From NCBI RefSeq assembly GCF_014280965.1, contig NZ_JACODZ010000001.1:1-64000 (forward strand): a stretch of DNA of 64,000 nt, given 5' to 3'. Every line of letters begins with the position of its first letter. Position 1 is the stretch's first letter. Shown here in pieces: positions 18,562 to 27,181 of the stretch. The notes beneath the pieces are model-generated. The model was given only the letters and a program-made list of their open reading frames with translations, ran no database searches and was not told the DNA's origin. A program made the position numbers and the translations under genes. The stretch comes from Echinicola salinicaeni. GTDB lineage: Bacteria > Bacteroidota > Bacteroidia > Cytophagales > Cyclobacteriaceae.

Positions 18562-18572
18562 GAAAGGGGGTG
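18562..18572 (+). promoter_or_regulatory. Extended Shine-Dalgarno sequence of rpsU
   Basis: GAAAGGGGGTG can pair with the Bacteroidota 16S rRNA tail CACCUCCUUUC over 11 positions, one of them G-U, and ends 7 nt before the ATG at 18580. Other genes in this window lack such a site. It fixes the rpsU start at 18580, not at the upstream TTG. Confidence 0.85.
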
Positions 18573-18579
18573 TAAAATT

Positions 18580-18774
18580 ATGATCGTAGTAAACGTAAAA
18601 GAGAACGAATCTATCGAAAAAGCGCTTAAGCGTTTCAAAAAGAAGTTCGACAGAACTGGAGCAATCCGTGAGTTGAGATCTCGTCAACATTTCGAAAAAC
18701 CATCTGTGAAAAGAAGAACAGAGGTAATTAAAGCCGCCTACAAACAAAGAATGCAGGACGAAGAAGGGAAATAA
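18580..18774 (+). CDS. rpsU: Small ribosomal subunit protein bS21
   Basis: 64 residues from the ATG at 18580: MIVVNVKENESIEKALKRFK, then KKFDRTGAIRELRSRQHFEK and a basic tail, the full bS21 family pattern. It binds the 30S subunit near the 3' end of 16S rRNA. In Bacteroidota ribosomes bS21, with bS18 and bS6, covers the anti-Shine-Dalgarno tail, which explains why most mRNAs here lack SD sequences. This gene keeps a strong SD, consistent with the autogenous control described for rpsU in this phylum: ribosomes lacking bS21 can use the SD and make more. First gene of rpsU-xerC-hpf. Confidence 0.97.
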   Translation: MIVVNVKENESIEKALKRFKKKFDRTGAIRELRSRQHFEKPSVKRRTEVIKAAYKQRMQDEEGK

Positions 18775-18803
18775 TTTATTACTTCCATTCTAGAAAATAA
18801 ATG

Positions 18804-18842
18804 AGCATATTAGTGTATTAAATTACGCTGATATGCTTTTTT
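18804..18842 (+). promoter_or_regulatory. Hairpin with T-run that includes the xerC start codon
   Basis: AGCATATTAGTG (18804-18815) pairs with CGCTGATATGCT (18826-18837) over 12 bp with two G-U pairs, loop of 10 nt, then TTTTTT. The xerC ATG (18833-18835) is inside the 3' arm. It looks like an intrinsic terminator or attenuator between rpsU and xerC and could also hide the xerC start. Confidence 0.6.
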
Positions 18843-19717
18843 CGTTTATAAACTATCTTGAACATGAGAAACGGGCCAGTACACATACTGTCCTGGCTTA
18901 CCAAAAAGATTTAGAACAGTTCAAGGATTTTTTAAAATTGTCTTTCGGTATGGAGCGTTTGGAAGGAGCATCACACGCCGAAATCCGTGCCTGGGTAGTG
19001 GATTTGGTAGAGCAAGGATTGTCAGCTACTACCATCAACAGGAAAATAGCCACCCTGAGATCTTACTATAAATTTTTGCTACGCTCAGGAGAGTTGACTA
19101 AAGATCCCACCTATAAAATAAAAGTGCTGAAGACACCAAAAAGATTACCTGAATTTGTTCAGGAAAATGCCATGGAAAAGGTGTTGAATGAAATTGATTA
19201 TGAGCAAGGTTTTGAGGGTCAGCGGGATAAGATGGTGATGGAGTTTCTGTACCTTACAGGAGTGAGGCTGTCCGAATTATTGACCATACAGTGGCAAGAC
19301 ATTGATATTCAAGATCAAACAGTTAAGGTGTTGGGGAAACGAAAGAAACAAAGAATAATACCACTGACAAATGATTTAGTTAAGAATATTATTTCGTATA
19401 AGAAAGTATTTAAAGAAACATTTTCAAATGTAAACGAGAGTGATTATTTTATCGTTATAAATACAAGAAAGCAAGCGTACCCAATGAAGATTTACCGAAT
19501 AGTGAGGAAATATTTAGACCTTTTTGCGCAGACGTCCAAGCGTAGTCCTCACCTTTTGAGACATACATTTGCGACCCATTTGCTGAATAAGGGTGCCGAC
19601 CTCAATGCGGTTAAAGACCTATTGGGACATGCAAATCTTGCGGCTACGCAAGTATACACTCACAATTCTATGGAAAAACTGAAGGCTGTGTTTGAGCAAG
19701 CACATCCTAAAGCTTAA
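18833..19717 (+). CDS. xerC: Tyrosine recombinase XerC/XerD type
   Basis: 294 residues, standard Xer length. N-terminal SAM-like core-binding domain (about 1-85, FINYLEHEKRASTHTVLAYQKDL) and C-terminal catalytic domain with the Arg in TGVRLSELL, Lys in GKRKKQR, HLLRHTFATHLL (His and Arg), His in LGHANLAATQ and the nucleophile Tyr in QVYTHNS. It resolves chromosome dimers at dif together with a partner Xer protein. C versus D assignment is uncertain. It lies 58 nt after rpsU, with the start codon inside a terminator-like hairpin, and 31 nt before hpf. This order is common in Bacteroidota, so it is a housekeeping Xer, not a mobile-element integrase. Confidence 0.93.
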   Translation: MLFSFINYLEHEKRASTHTVLAYQKDLEQFKDFLKLSFGMERLEGASHAEIRAWVVDLVEQGLSATTINRKIATLRSYYKFLLRSGELTKDPTYKIKVLKTPKRLPEFVQENAMEKVLNEIDYEQGFEGQRDKMVMEFLYLTGVRLSELLTIQWQDIDIQDQTVKVLGKRKKQRIIPLTNDLVKNIISYKKVFKETFSNVNESDYFIVINTRKQAYPMKIYRIVRKYLDLFAQTSKRSPHLLRHTFATHLLNKGADLNAVKDLLGHANLAATQVYTHNSMEKLKAVFEQAHPKA

Positions 19718-19748
19718 ATAAAAGTTTAACTTTTAAACTGTTAAAATT

Positions 19749-20054
19749 ATGAAATTACAAATGCATTCAATCCATTTCGACGCAGATCAGAAATTGATCG
19801 ACTTTATCCAAAGAAAGGCGGATAAACTAGACACTTTCTATGATAGGATTATAGACGGCGAGGTATTTATGAGGCTCGATAAGAACGAGAAAAACGAAAA
19901 CAAGATCGTTGAAATTAAATTGAATGTGCCTGGGAAGCAGTTGTTTGCAAAGCATCAGAAGGATTCTTTTGAAGCGGCTGCTGATGAAGCAATCGAAGGC
20001 CTGAGAAGACAGATCAAGAAATTCAAAGAAAAGTTAGTTTTAGCACGACAATAA
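19749..20054 (+). CDS. hpf: Ribosome hibernation-promoting factor, short form (HPF/RaiA)
   Basis: 101 residues: MKLQMHSIHFDADQKLIDFI, then RKADKLDTFYDRI and a basic end, the beta-alpha-beta-beta-beta-alpha pattern of the HPF/RaiA N-terminal domain. There is no long-form C-terminal dimerisation domain, so it is the short type. These proteins bind the 30S decoding centre in slow growth and block translation or help form 100S particles. Last gene of the rpsU operon, which places bS21 and hibernation control in one transcript. Confidence 0.93.
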   Translation: MKLQMHSIHFDADQKLIDFIQRKADKLDTFYDRIIDGEVFMRLDKNEKNENKIVEIKLNVPGKQLFAKHQKDSFEAAADEAIEGLRRQIKKFKEKLVLARQ

Positions 20055-20088
20055 AAATATAACCCACAATTTAAATAATGCATCAACA

Positions 20089-20118
20089 AACCCGCTCAAG
20101 TGAGCGGGTTTTGTTTTA
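20089..20118 (+). terminator. Intrinsic terminator of the rpsU-xerC-hpf operon
   Basis: AACCCGCTCA (20089-20098) pairs with TGAGCGGGTT (20101-20110), followed by a TTTTGTTTT tract. The minus-strand glycosyltransferase gene ends 7 nt later. Confidence 0.88.
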
Positions 20119-20124
20119 TATGGG

Positions 20125-21798
20125 TTATTGCTTCTCTAACCAGTAATATTTTTTGACTCCCTTTTCCCTCCAAGTATCCTGTGAACCCTCCAATATGGAT
20201 AAGAGGATGTCAGGGATATATTTTGCGTTCCAATTTGTAGAGGCTACTTCAACTTTATAGTCTTTGGTCTTCAGGTCTTGCTTAGTATTCTCATCACAGA
20301 TAAGATAGTCGAATGCTGCTAATTGGTCTTGGTAAGCTACTTTTGACAGATTGACCAGTGAATAGCTTGTTCCCAAAGCTATCCTGATTTTGCTTGAGGT
20401 GTGGAGGTTTCCAATGAAAGCAATTTTGCTTCCTTCTGGAAGGCCTATACTTTGAATATGTTTAGCTGTTTGCACGCCTTGGTCAGGAAGGGAAATGACC
20501 TTGGTGAATAATGACAAGCTGAAAAATAGCAATAAAATGGCGGTAGTCAATACGGTGGCTGGTTGCCAAGATTTCTTGAATGAAATGTACAAGGCAATGA
20601 GTATTGCTGTGGAAATCATTACTCCCAAAGCTGTGAGGAAGGTAAAGGTTCCAAGTCCTAAATTGAGATATAATGCAGTAAGGATGACGATTAAGTTGAG
20701 GCACAGGAATACACAGGAAGTCCACTTTATTGTTTTGTTCTTCAGGCCTTTTGGGTTTTGAGCTATTAGCCAAGCCAATGCAGCCGCACTTAGCGGTAGG
20801 ACAGGTAGCAAGTATCTTTCATAAAATACAGAGACCATGCTGGTCATTAATATCATGGAAATGCTCCAGGTGATCACAAAGCCAAAAAAGGCTGTGTTAA
20901 TATTAGTCACCTTGGATAGTTGCTTTTTAATGGCCTGAATTCCCGGAACTATCCATGGAAAGAACATGGCAAAGTAAAGGACTACAGCTAAACCGAAGTT
21001 GGTTCCTATTAGCAACAGTTTACTTCCTACACGGATACCAACTTGGTCTTTTATAAAGGAATTAAGGTAGGTGGGGCCGAATTTGATGTACATAGCCCAA
21101 AACCAGAACAAACCAATGATCAGCATGGTAAGGATGGACGGAAGATGTGCCATTTTTTTCCAGGAGATTCTTTGCCAAGGGTTCACCAATAAATAAATAA
21201 GGGCAATGCCTCCCAAGGCAGCTGCAGGAAGACCCTTTACTTCAAATGCCAGCCCTATGCCAATATAGAACATCCATAAATATTTCTTGGCGGCTTCATT
21301 TCCGTATTTAATCAGGCCAGTTACTCCCAAAGCAGATACCGTCATAAAAAGTGCCAAAAGAATATCAGGAATGGATCTGGTACTGCTAAAAATGATCAAA
21401 CCGTGACTTGCAGCTATACAAGTGGCGATTTGGCTAATGTTTTTTTGATTAAAGATCAAATGGGCGATACGATGGACCAAGAAGACTATGGCAGCTCCAC
21501 TGAGCAGAAAGAAAATTCTAGATGAAAAGGCTGAAATCCCAAAAATTTTGAAGCCTGCCAAAGCAGTCCAATAGGTTAAAATGGGTTTCTTAAACCTTAA
21601 TTCCCCGCTGCCTAAATAGGTCGTGAGGTAATCTCCATTTTGCATCATCTTGATGGCTGCATCCGTATAATACATTTCATCAGGGTAGTGCAAGTGGAAT
21701 TGTAATGCAAAAGGTGCTACCAGAAGAATGAATAATGTAATTATTGGCCAGGCACGGTTTTGAAGAGTAGAGGAAAAGTTGTTTATCATTAATTTCAT
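20125..21798 (-). CDS. GT-C membrane glycosyltransferase, ArnT/PMT-like (first of three)
   Basis: 557 residues with about 11-13 transmembrane segments. The first extracytoplasmic loop carries the acidic motif HYPDEMYYTDAA and then RFKKPILTYW, both typical of GT39/GT83 (PMT/ArnT) enzymes that use a polyprenyl-phosphate sugar on the periplasmic face. The C-terminal 100 residues form a soluble periplasmic part (SKIAFIGNLHTSSKIRIALG...). The acceptor (lipid A, protein or glycan) cannot be told. It faces the hpf operon terminator and starts a scattered glycan gene group continuing to 28052. Confidence 0.87.
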   Translation of the reverse strand: MKLMINNFSSTLQNRAWPIITLFILLVAPFALQFHLHYPDEMYYTDAAIKMMQNGDYLTTYLGSGELRFKKPILTYWTALAGFKIFGISAFSSRIFFLLSGAAIVFLVHRIAHLIFNQKNISQIATCIAASHGLIIFSSTRSIPDILLALFMTVSALGVTGLIKYGNEAAKKYLWMFYIGIGLAFEVKGLPAAALGGIALIYLLVNPWQRISWKKMAHLPSILTMLIIGLFWFWAMYIKFGPTYLNSFIKDQVGIRVGSKLLLIGTNFGLAVVLYFAMFFPWIVPGIQAIKKQLSKVTNINTAFFGFVITWSISMILMTSMVSVFYERYLLPVLPLSAAALAWLIAQNPKGLKNKTIKWTSCVFLCLNLIVILTALYLNLGLGTFTFLTALGVMISTAILIALYISFKKSWQPATVLTTAILLLFFSLSLFTKVISLPDQGVQTAKHIQSIGLPEGSKIAFIGNLHTSSKIRIALGTSYSLVNLSKVAYQDQLAAFDYLICDENTKQDLKTKDYKVEVASTNWNAKYIPDILLSILEGSQDTWREKGVKKYYWLEKQ

Positions 21799-22055
21799 TC
21801 GTAAGAATAATCGGAACTGTCAAATAGGGATTCAATCCTTATTGATCGCGAAGTTACAATCTTTCAAAAAGAAGTTGTGATATCCGCATCTTAAATTTTA
21901 CTAAATAAAGGTGGTGAGTTTTATGAAACCGTTTGATTATCAGGTGATAAAATATAAAATAATTGGTATATTAATACGGTAAAAGGTAATACATATTGAT
22001 AAATATGTGTTTAAGAGTCTAGGGGTATTGTTTAGGACTGTTAAAGAATTTTTAG

Positions 22056-23558
22056 GTGAAGCCTTATTCATTTCGATTGATCTTGATCATTTTGGTGGTA
22101 TCTGCTATTAAGATATTATTTACAGCCACCACTACTTTAAGCTTGTTTTCTGAAGAAACACAGCATTGGCTATGGTCTCAGAATTTAGACTGGAATTATT
22201 ATTCAAAGCCATTGATGGTGGCGGTTTATAATTTTATTTTTACAGGTATTTTTGGTCATACTGATGTGGCGGTCAGGTTGAGTGCAGTCTTATTTTCTGC
22301 TGGGACTGCATGGCTTGTTTTTGAGTTGGGAAATAAGATGTTTAGGAATCCTGAAGTGGGTTTTTGGGCGGCGATTATGTTATTGGTAATGCCCTTTTTT
22401 AATTTGGCCTCATTCTTTCATACAACGGACTCCTCATTACTGTTCTTCTGGGCACTTAGTTATTATTGGCTTTGGAATGCTACAGAGACTCAGGAGACCA
22501 GGTATTGGGTTTATGCTGGGCTGGCAAGTGCTATTGGTATGCTGTCCAAAAATACCATGGTATTAGTGATTCCTCTGATTTTCATTTATTTGTTATTGGT
22601 GGATACCGGACAACTAAAGCAAAAGGGCTTTTATATCTTTTGTTTGGTTTTTTCCCTTTCCTTCATTCCGATAATAATATGGAATCTTCAAAATGATTTT
22701 GTCACTTTCAAACATGTGGGATCTCTTGGTGGAGTAGTTGGCGAAGGTAAACCTTTTGATCTCCGTGCCTCATTGAAATATATCTCTGAATATGCTGGGG
22801 GACAAATGGCTATCATTTCAGCATTTTTTATTCCGTTTTTAATTATGTCCTTCCGGAGGTTAATAAAATTTAGAGAAAGACAATTAGTATTTATAATGTT
22901 ACCTGCAGTGTTAGTTTGGTGCTTGTTCTTTGGAATTTCCATTTCAAAAAGGGTGGAGGTCAACTGGCCTGTGTTTGCTTATGTCAACCTTAGTATAGCC
23001 ATGGTTTTTGTGGTTTCACATGCAGCAGTTTATTGGAGAAAGTATTTGGTTTATTCTACCGCCGTTTCGGGTTTGTTTATCATTTTGATCATGAACCCAA
23101 GTACCTTGGATGCCTTTGGATATAAAAAGGTGCTAAAGCCGGAGAGGGATCCTCTCGGGAGGTTGGCAGGATATGATGAAATGGGAAAGAGGGTAGATGT
23201 TCTGATTGATTCTTTGGGTTTAAAAAGGTATTTCATTTTTAGTGATAGTTACCATTTGGCTTCTGAAATGGCTTTTTATGTTACTGGGAATCCTCAGACC
23301 TATACCATTAATCTGGGTAGAAGAAAAAATCAATTTGATCTTTGGCCAGGGGTAGAGCAATTTGAAAATAGGGGGTATGATGGCGTTTATCTACAGCGGG
23401 GAACAGCAGATCGTCAGGAATTGATTGAAGGATTTGAAGGTAGAATTTTGAAAGAGCATTTTTTTGTGGTGTATAGGGGAGATACGGTGAGGACATTTAG
23501 TATTGAGGTATACAGAAATCTTCACCATATACGGGAAAAAGAGATAGAGCGATATTGA
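22056..23558 (+). CDS. GT-C membrane glycosyltransferase, GT39-like (second of three)
   Basis: 500 residues starting at GTG 22056 (MKPYSFRLILIILVVSAIKI); no ATG serves as well. About ten membrane segments. The first loop has LFSEETQHWLWSQNLDWNYY followed by SKPLMVAVYNF, the acidic motif plus KP pattern of GT39-type enzymes. The C-terminal soluble part has YFIFSDSYHLASEMAFYVTG. It should transfer a sugar from a lipid-linked donor outside the inner membrane. It is divergent from the first GT-C gene with a 257-bp gap in which I see no gene or clear promoter. Confidence 0.85.
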   Translation: MKPYSFRLILIILVVSAIKILFTATTTLSLFSEETQHWLWSQNLDWNYYSKPLMVAVYNFIFTGIFGHTDVAVRLSAVLFSAGTAWLVFELGNKMFRNPEVGFWAAIMLLVMPFFNLASFFHTTDSSLLFFWALSYYWLWNATETQETRYWVYAGLASAIGMLSKNTMVLVIPLIFIYLLLVDTGQLKQKGFYIFCLVFSLSFIPIIIWNLQNDFVTFKHVGSLGGVVGEGKPFDLRASLKYISEYAGGQMAIISAFFIPFLIMSFRRLIKFRERQLVFIMLPAVLVWCLFFGISISKRVEVNWPVFAYVNLSIAMVFVVSHAAVYWRKYLVYSTAVSGLFIILIMNPSTLDAFGYKKVLKPERDPLGRLAGYDEMGKRVDVLIDSLGLKRYFIFSDSYHLASEMAFYVTGNPQTYTINLGRRKNQFDLWPGVEQFENRGYDGVYLQRGTADRQELIEGFEGRILKEHFFVVYRGDTVRTFSIEVYRNLHHIREKEIERY

Positions 23559-23840
23559 TTTTTAGCGAACTGTTCCGTGTCTCTTAATGCCTTGTTTACC
23601 TTTTTGTTATGTATAACTGAGCATTGAAAAATCTTTGTTAAATAGCTTCTGAATTTAGATTTGTTTTTTTAACCAATCCATGAATTTCTCTTAACTGCTA
23701 GTTGATTTATAGCTTCTATTTTTGGAATAAGCATATGGTAGACCTGTCAAGGGGATGAGCTAAAGTGCCTAGCCTTATTTAGCAGGAAAAGCCGATGTAT
23801 TGTTGAACTCAGTATAATGAGAACAAGTATAATTTGTCTT

Positions 23841-24509
23841 ATGAAGAGAAAGTCCATACCCTACACCTATATATTTTATTATTTTTTCATTGTTTTTTTG
23901 ATAGGAGCATTTTTTTTGAGCAGGCCCAAGGGAGCGTTTGAACTCTTGATTAATCAAAACCACTTTTTATGGGCCGATTTATTTTTTTCAACTATTACCC
24001 ACTTGGGAGATGGCCTGGTGTTTTTGGCTGTTTTCCCTGTATTATTGATGTTTAGGTACGGGCTTGCGATTTTATGTAGTTTTAATGCAGCCATTCATAT
24101 GACGATGGCTGTTTTGATGAAAAAGTTGGTTTTTCCACATGCTCCCAGGCCTTTGGAATATTTTAAGGGGATTGATTTGGTTCAGATAGCAGGAGTGACC
24201 ATGCACCATTGGCACTCTTTTCCATCTGGGCATACAGCGACGGTTTTTGCATTGACAAGTATGATTTCCATGGTTTTTCCCAAGAGACATTTCTTCCAAT
24301 TTTTTATGCTGCTTTTGGCTGTTTTGGTAGGATTCAGTAGGGTGTATCTGATGCAGCATTTTATAGGCGATGTGCTGGTGGGTTCTTTTTTAGGTTTAGG
24401 ATCGTCATTGCTTTCAAGGTATTTGGTCATCAAATACTTCAATTCCAAAGTGTTTAAAAGAGGATTACTGCCCAAGCGGAGAATTGCTTTGTCTAAGCTG
24501 GCTTCTTGA
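23841..24509 (+). CDS. PAP2-family membrane phosphatase
   Basis: About 222 residues from the ATG at 23841 (MKRKSIPYTYIFYYFFIVFL); an in-frame ATG at 23817 is also possible. Five or six membrane segments carry the three phosphatase motifs: a variant of KxxxxxxRP (KLVFPHAPRP, one residue longer), FPSGHTATVF, and SRVYLMQHFIGDVLVG, i.e. SR-x5-H-x3-D. Bacterial members dephosphorylate undecaprenyl pyrophosphate, lipid A 1-phosphate or phosphatidylglycerol phosphate on the periplasmic side. Location among polyprenyl-phosphate-sugar enzymes favours undecaprenyl pyrophosphate recycling or lipid A trimming, which is inference. Confidence 0.9.
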   Translation: MKRKSIPYTYIFYYFFIVFLIGAFFLSRPKGAFELLINQNHFLWADLFFSTITHLGDGLVFLAVFPVLLMFRYGLAILCSFNAAIHMTMAVLMKKLVFPHAPRPLEYFKGIDLVQIAGVTMHHWHSFPSGHTATVFALTSMISMVFPKRHFFQFFMLLLAVLVGFSRVYLMQHFIGDVLVGSFLGLGSSLLSRYLVIKYFNSKVFKRGLLPKRRIALSKLAS

Positions 24510-24528
24510 GGAACTAGGAAGTGATTGG

Positions 24529-26115
24529 TTATTCTTTGGAAGTAGGTATAAGCTTTAGGATGGTACATGTGGGGGATTCAAATAGATATTTTTTTGAATG
24601 AATCATCTCGTATTTCAATCCCAATTTATTAACGTCTTGTAAATGCTGATGCCGTGTAATCAAATAACCATTTGCTTGGTTAGGAGCTTTGACTGTGCGA
24701 AGATTTACCAGTGGTTTTTGTAAATAAAATGAAAAAGCAGGATTATAATTATTGAAATAATAGAGGTTTTCCTTACTCATCATTTCAATGGGGGCACCTG
24801 AAACAGGGCTTTGTCGATCAATTATTGGGAAGGCAAACCAAAAAAAGACCAAAGCAATAATCATAAAACTAGCTGCTACCCCATGGAGGATTGATGGGAT
24901 ATTTGACTTCCAATAGGCTAGGGGAATAATTAGTAGAAAAGGATAAACTATCATAAAAAGCCAAAGTATGTGCTTGGGGACCTTTAAATCTTGTTCCATG
25001 GATAGCCCAAAGTAAATGCCAAATGGAAGCATTAGTACCAGTATGCAGAGTAGTATGCAGGGAACCAATAAACTTTTGATTTTACCTTTTTGAATAATAT
25101 GGTAAAGGTAATTGCCAATTATTATTGACAGAAATGGATAAGACGGGACGGTATAGTTGGGTAGTTTGGTGCCGGCAAGCATAAAGAAAATAATGATGGT
25201 TCCACTGCAGACCAAGGCAAAAGTGCTTGCTTTATTGGTTTTGTATTTTAGGGTGTGGACGATGGTTTGGGGTAGAAAAAAGGAAAAGGGTAAAATACCT
25301 GCAAGCACAAATATCCAAGTCATCCAAAAGCCTCCGCCATGGCCTTCCATAGGAGCAGAGAAGCGTCCAAGGTTATGTTTGAAGAAAAACTCTTCCAGCC
25401 ATAGCCCGTTTGTCTGAATGGCTACCAAAATATACCAGGGCAATGCTATTAAGATGAAGAGCCCCAAGCCAAGGGGATGAAATATTCTTTTCAGCCTTTT
25501 ACCATTTAATTGCTGCATGAGCACTGAATAAGCAAAAAGGGCTATGGAGGGCAAGACCAATCCTACTGGGCCTTTTGTCAGCACGGCTAGCGCAAGACAG
25601 GCATATGTTCCCAGCATGTGCCCTTTGGAGCGAAAACCAGATTTTGACCATTCAAAGAATAGCATCATTCCAGCCACCATAAAGAAAACTAAGAATGGAT
25701 CTGGGACGGCCATGTGGAATTGTATATACCAATGCAGTGAGGAGCTTAGTACCAGTAAGCTGATGCATGCAATTTGATAGCCAAGATTTTTCTTTATAAA
25801 ACGGTAGGTGATCCAAGTACTAAAAAAACCAAATAAGGCCGGGAAAAAACGGGCAGCAAATTCATTTATTCCAAATAGCTTATACGCTAGTATAAAGAAG
25901 TAATAATGCAGTGGGGGCTTGTCAAATCGGTGTTCTCCATTAAAGGTAGGTACGACCCACTCCTGGTTCTGCCACATTTCCAATGCGGCAGTGGCATTTT
26001 TTGCTTCGTCAAGGGCATAGATGCTGAGTCCTCCGAGATTGGAAAAATGGATAAATAAAGAAATTGACAATAATAATGTGCCGCTTAGTTTATTGGGCCC
26101 AAATACTTTTTCCAT
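24529..26115 (-). CDS. GT-C membrane glycosyltransferase, ArnT-like (third of three)
   Basis: 528 residues with about twelve membrane segments. First loop: YALDEAKNATAALEMWQNQE, then HRFDKPPLHYYFF, the closest of the three to the ArnT/PMT consensus (acidic pair and KPP). A soluble C-terminal piece follows (DRQSPVSGAPIEMMSKENLYYF). ArnT itself moves aminoarabinose onto lipid A; here the sugar and acceptor are unknown. It is convergent with the PAP2 gene (19 nt apart) and divergent from the GT2 gene whose product could make its donor. Confidence 0.88.
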   Translation of the reverse strand: MEKVFGPNKLSGTLLLSISLFIHFSNLGGLSIYALDEAKNATAALEMWQNQEWVVPTFNGEHRFDKPPLHYYFFILAYKLFGINEFAARFFPALFGFFSTWITYRFIKKNLGYQIACISLLVLSSSLHWYIQFHMAVPDPFLVFFMVAGMMLFFEWSKSGFRSKGHMLGTYACLALAVLTKGPVGLVLPSIALFAYSVLMQQLNGKRLKRIFHPLGLGLFILIALPWYILVAIQTNGLWLEEFFFKHNLGRFSAPMEGHGGGFWMTWIFVLAGILPFSFFLPQTIVHTLKYKTNKASTFALVCSGTIIIFFMLAGTKLPNYTVPSYPFLSIIIGNYLYHIIQKGKIKSLLVPCILLCILVLMLPFGIYFGLSMEQDLKVPKHILWLFMIVYPFLLIIPLAYWKSNIPSILHGVAASFMIIALVFFWFAFPIIDRQSPVSGAPIEMMSKENLYYFNNYNPAFSFYLQKPLVNLRTVKAPNQANGYLITRHQHLQDVNKLGLKYEMIHSKKYLFESPTCTILKLIPTSKE

Positions 26116-26191
26116 ATTCCAAAAATAATCTTATTGCTAGATTGAAATAGGTAGAAAGGATTATCAAAAAGTTAGGTTTTGGAGAGGCTTC

Positions 26192-26222
26192 TTGGTGAGA
26201 GGTCAAAAAAGGTTTAATTTTG
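26192..26222 (+). promoter_or_regulatory. Promoter of the GT2-flippase pair
   Basis: TTG at 26192-26194 and TAATTTTG at 26215-26222, 20 nt apart, fit the Bacteroidota -33/-7 pattern. Transcription should begin near 26229, which places the true start codon at 26240 rather than upstream. Confidence 0.55.
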
Positions 26223-26239
26223 GCCAAATTTTATATGGT

Positions 26240-27181
26240 ATGTCTAAATTACAGCTCTCTCTAGTCGTTACTGTTTTTAACGAAGAAGAGAATATTAAGC
26301 CGCTTTTGGAAGCAATTTATACCTCCCTGGAGGGAATTGAATATGAATTGATATTGGTGGATGATGGCTCTACAGATAAAACGGTGGCCGAATCCAAGCG
26401 ATATGCGAACGAGCGCACCAGAGTATTGATTTTTAATAAGAACTATGGACAGACTACCGCTTTGGCTGCAGGGATAGATTATGCTGAAGGAGAGTATATT
26501 TCTACCATGGATGGGGATTTGCAAAATGATCCTTCGGATATTCCAATGATGTTACAAAAGGCCATTGATGAAGACTGGGATGTGGTAGCCGGAGTGAGGG
26601 CCAATCGCCAGGATGGTTTTGTGCTCAGGAAGATCCCAAGTAAAATGGCCAACTGGATGATCAGGAACACTACCGGGGTACATTTGAAAGATTATGGATG
26701 CAGTCTCCGTGTATATAAAGCCCATATAGCTCAAGACATGGGCCTCTATGGGGAGCTTCATCGTTTTATTCCTGTTTTGGCCAAGCAGGAAGGTGCGAGA
26801 ATGACGGAAGTGGACGTTAAGCACCATCCACGGATTCACGGTACTTCAAAATATGGTTTGAACAGGACCTTTAAGGTAATGGCAGATTTGATTTTGATGC
26901 TGTTTTTTCAAAAATACCTGCAGCGACCGATTCACCTTTTTGGGACCATAGGTCTTTTGTCCTTTTTTATAGGGGTTTTTATCAATATTTATTTGTTGGC
27001 TTTAAAGATTTTGGGTGAAGATATCTGGGGTAGGCCTATTTTGTTAGTGGGATTGATTTTGGTTCTGGGAGGTTTGCAATTAATCACGACAGGGATAGTG
27101 GCAGAGATTATCATCAGGACCTATTTCGAATCACAAGGAAAAAGTACCTATAAAGTTAAAGAGGAATTTCGAGGTGAATAA
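26240..27181 (+). CDS. GT2 glycosyltransferase, polyprenyl-phosphate sugar synthase type
   Basis: 313 residues from the ATG at 26240, which lies just after a good promoter. Seen: QLSLVVTVFNEEENIKPLLE, LVDDGSTDKT and the DxD region STMDGDLQNDPSDIP, all GT-A/GT2 marks of the dolichol-phosphate mannose synthase / GtrB group. Two C-terminal membrane helices (about 235-300) match the GtrB type. It should make a polyprenyl-phosphate sugar on the cytoplasmic side, the donor for the GT-C enzymes nearby. The stop overlaps the GTG start of the next gene by 8 nt, so the two are translationally linked. Confidence 0.92.
   Translation: MSKLQLSLVVTVFNEEENIKPLLEAIYTSLEGIEYELILVDDGSTDKTVAESKRYANERTRVLIFNKNYGQTTALAAGIDYAEGEYISTMDGDLQNDPSDIPMMLQKAIDEDWDVVAGVRANRQDGFVLRKIPSKMANWMIRNTTGVHLKDYGCSLRVYKAHIAQDMGLYGELHRFIPVLAKQEGARMTEVDVKHHPRIHGTSKYGLNRTFKVMADLILMLFFQKYLQRPIHLFGTIGLLSFFIGVFINIYLLALKILGEDIWGRPILLVGLILVLGGLQLITTGIVAEIIIRTYFESQGKSTYKVKEEFRGE

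Noticed and set aside
18833-19717. Tyrosine recombinase as sign of an integrated element
   Set aside because: It is of the housekeeping Xer length and lies in the conserved rpsU-xerC-hpf order, with no att-like repeats or phage genes around it.
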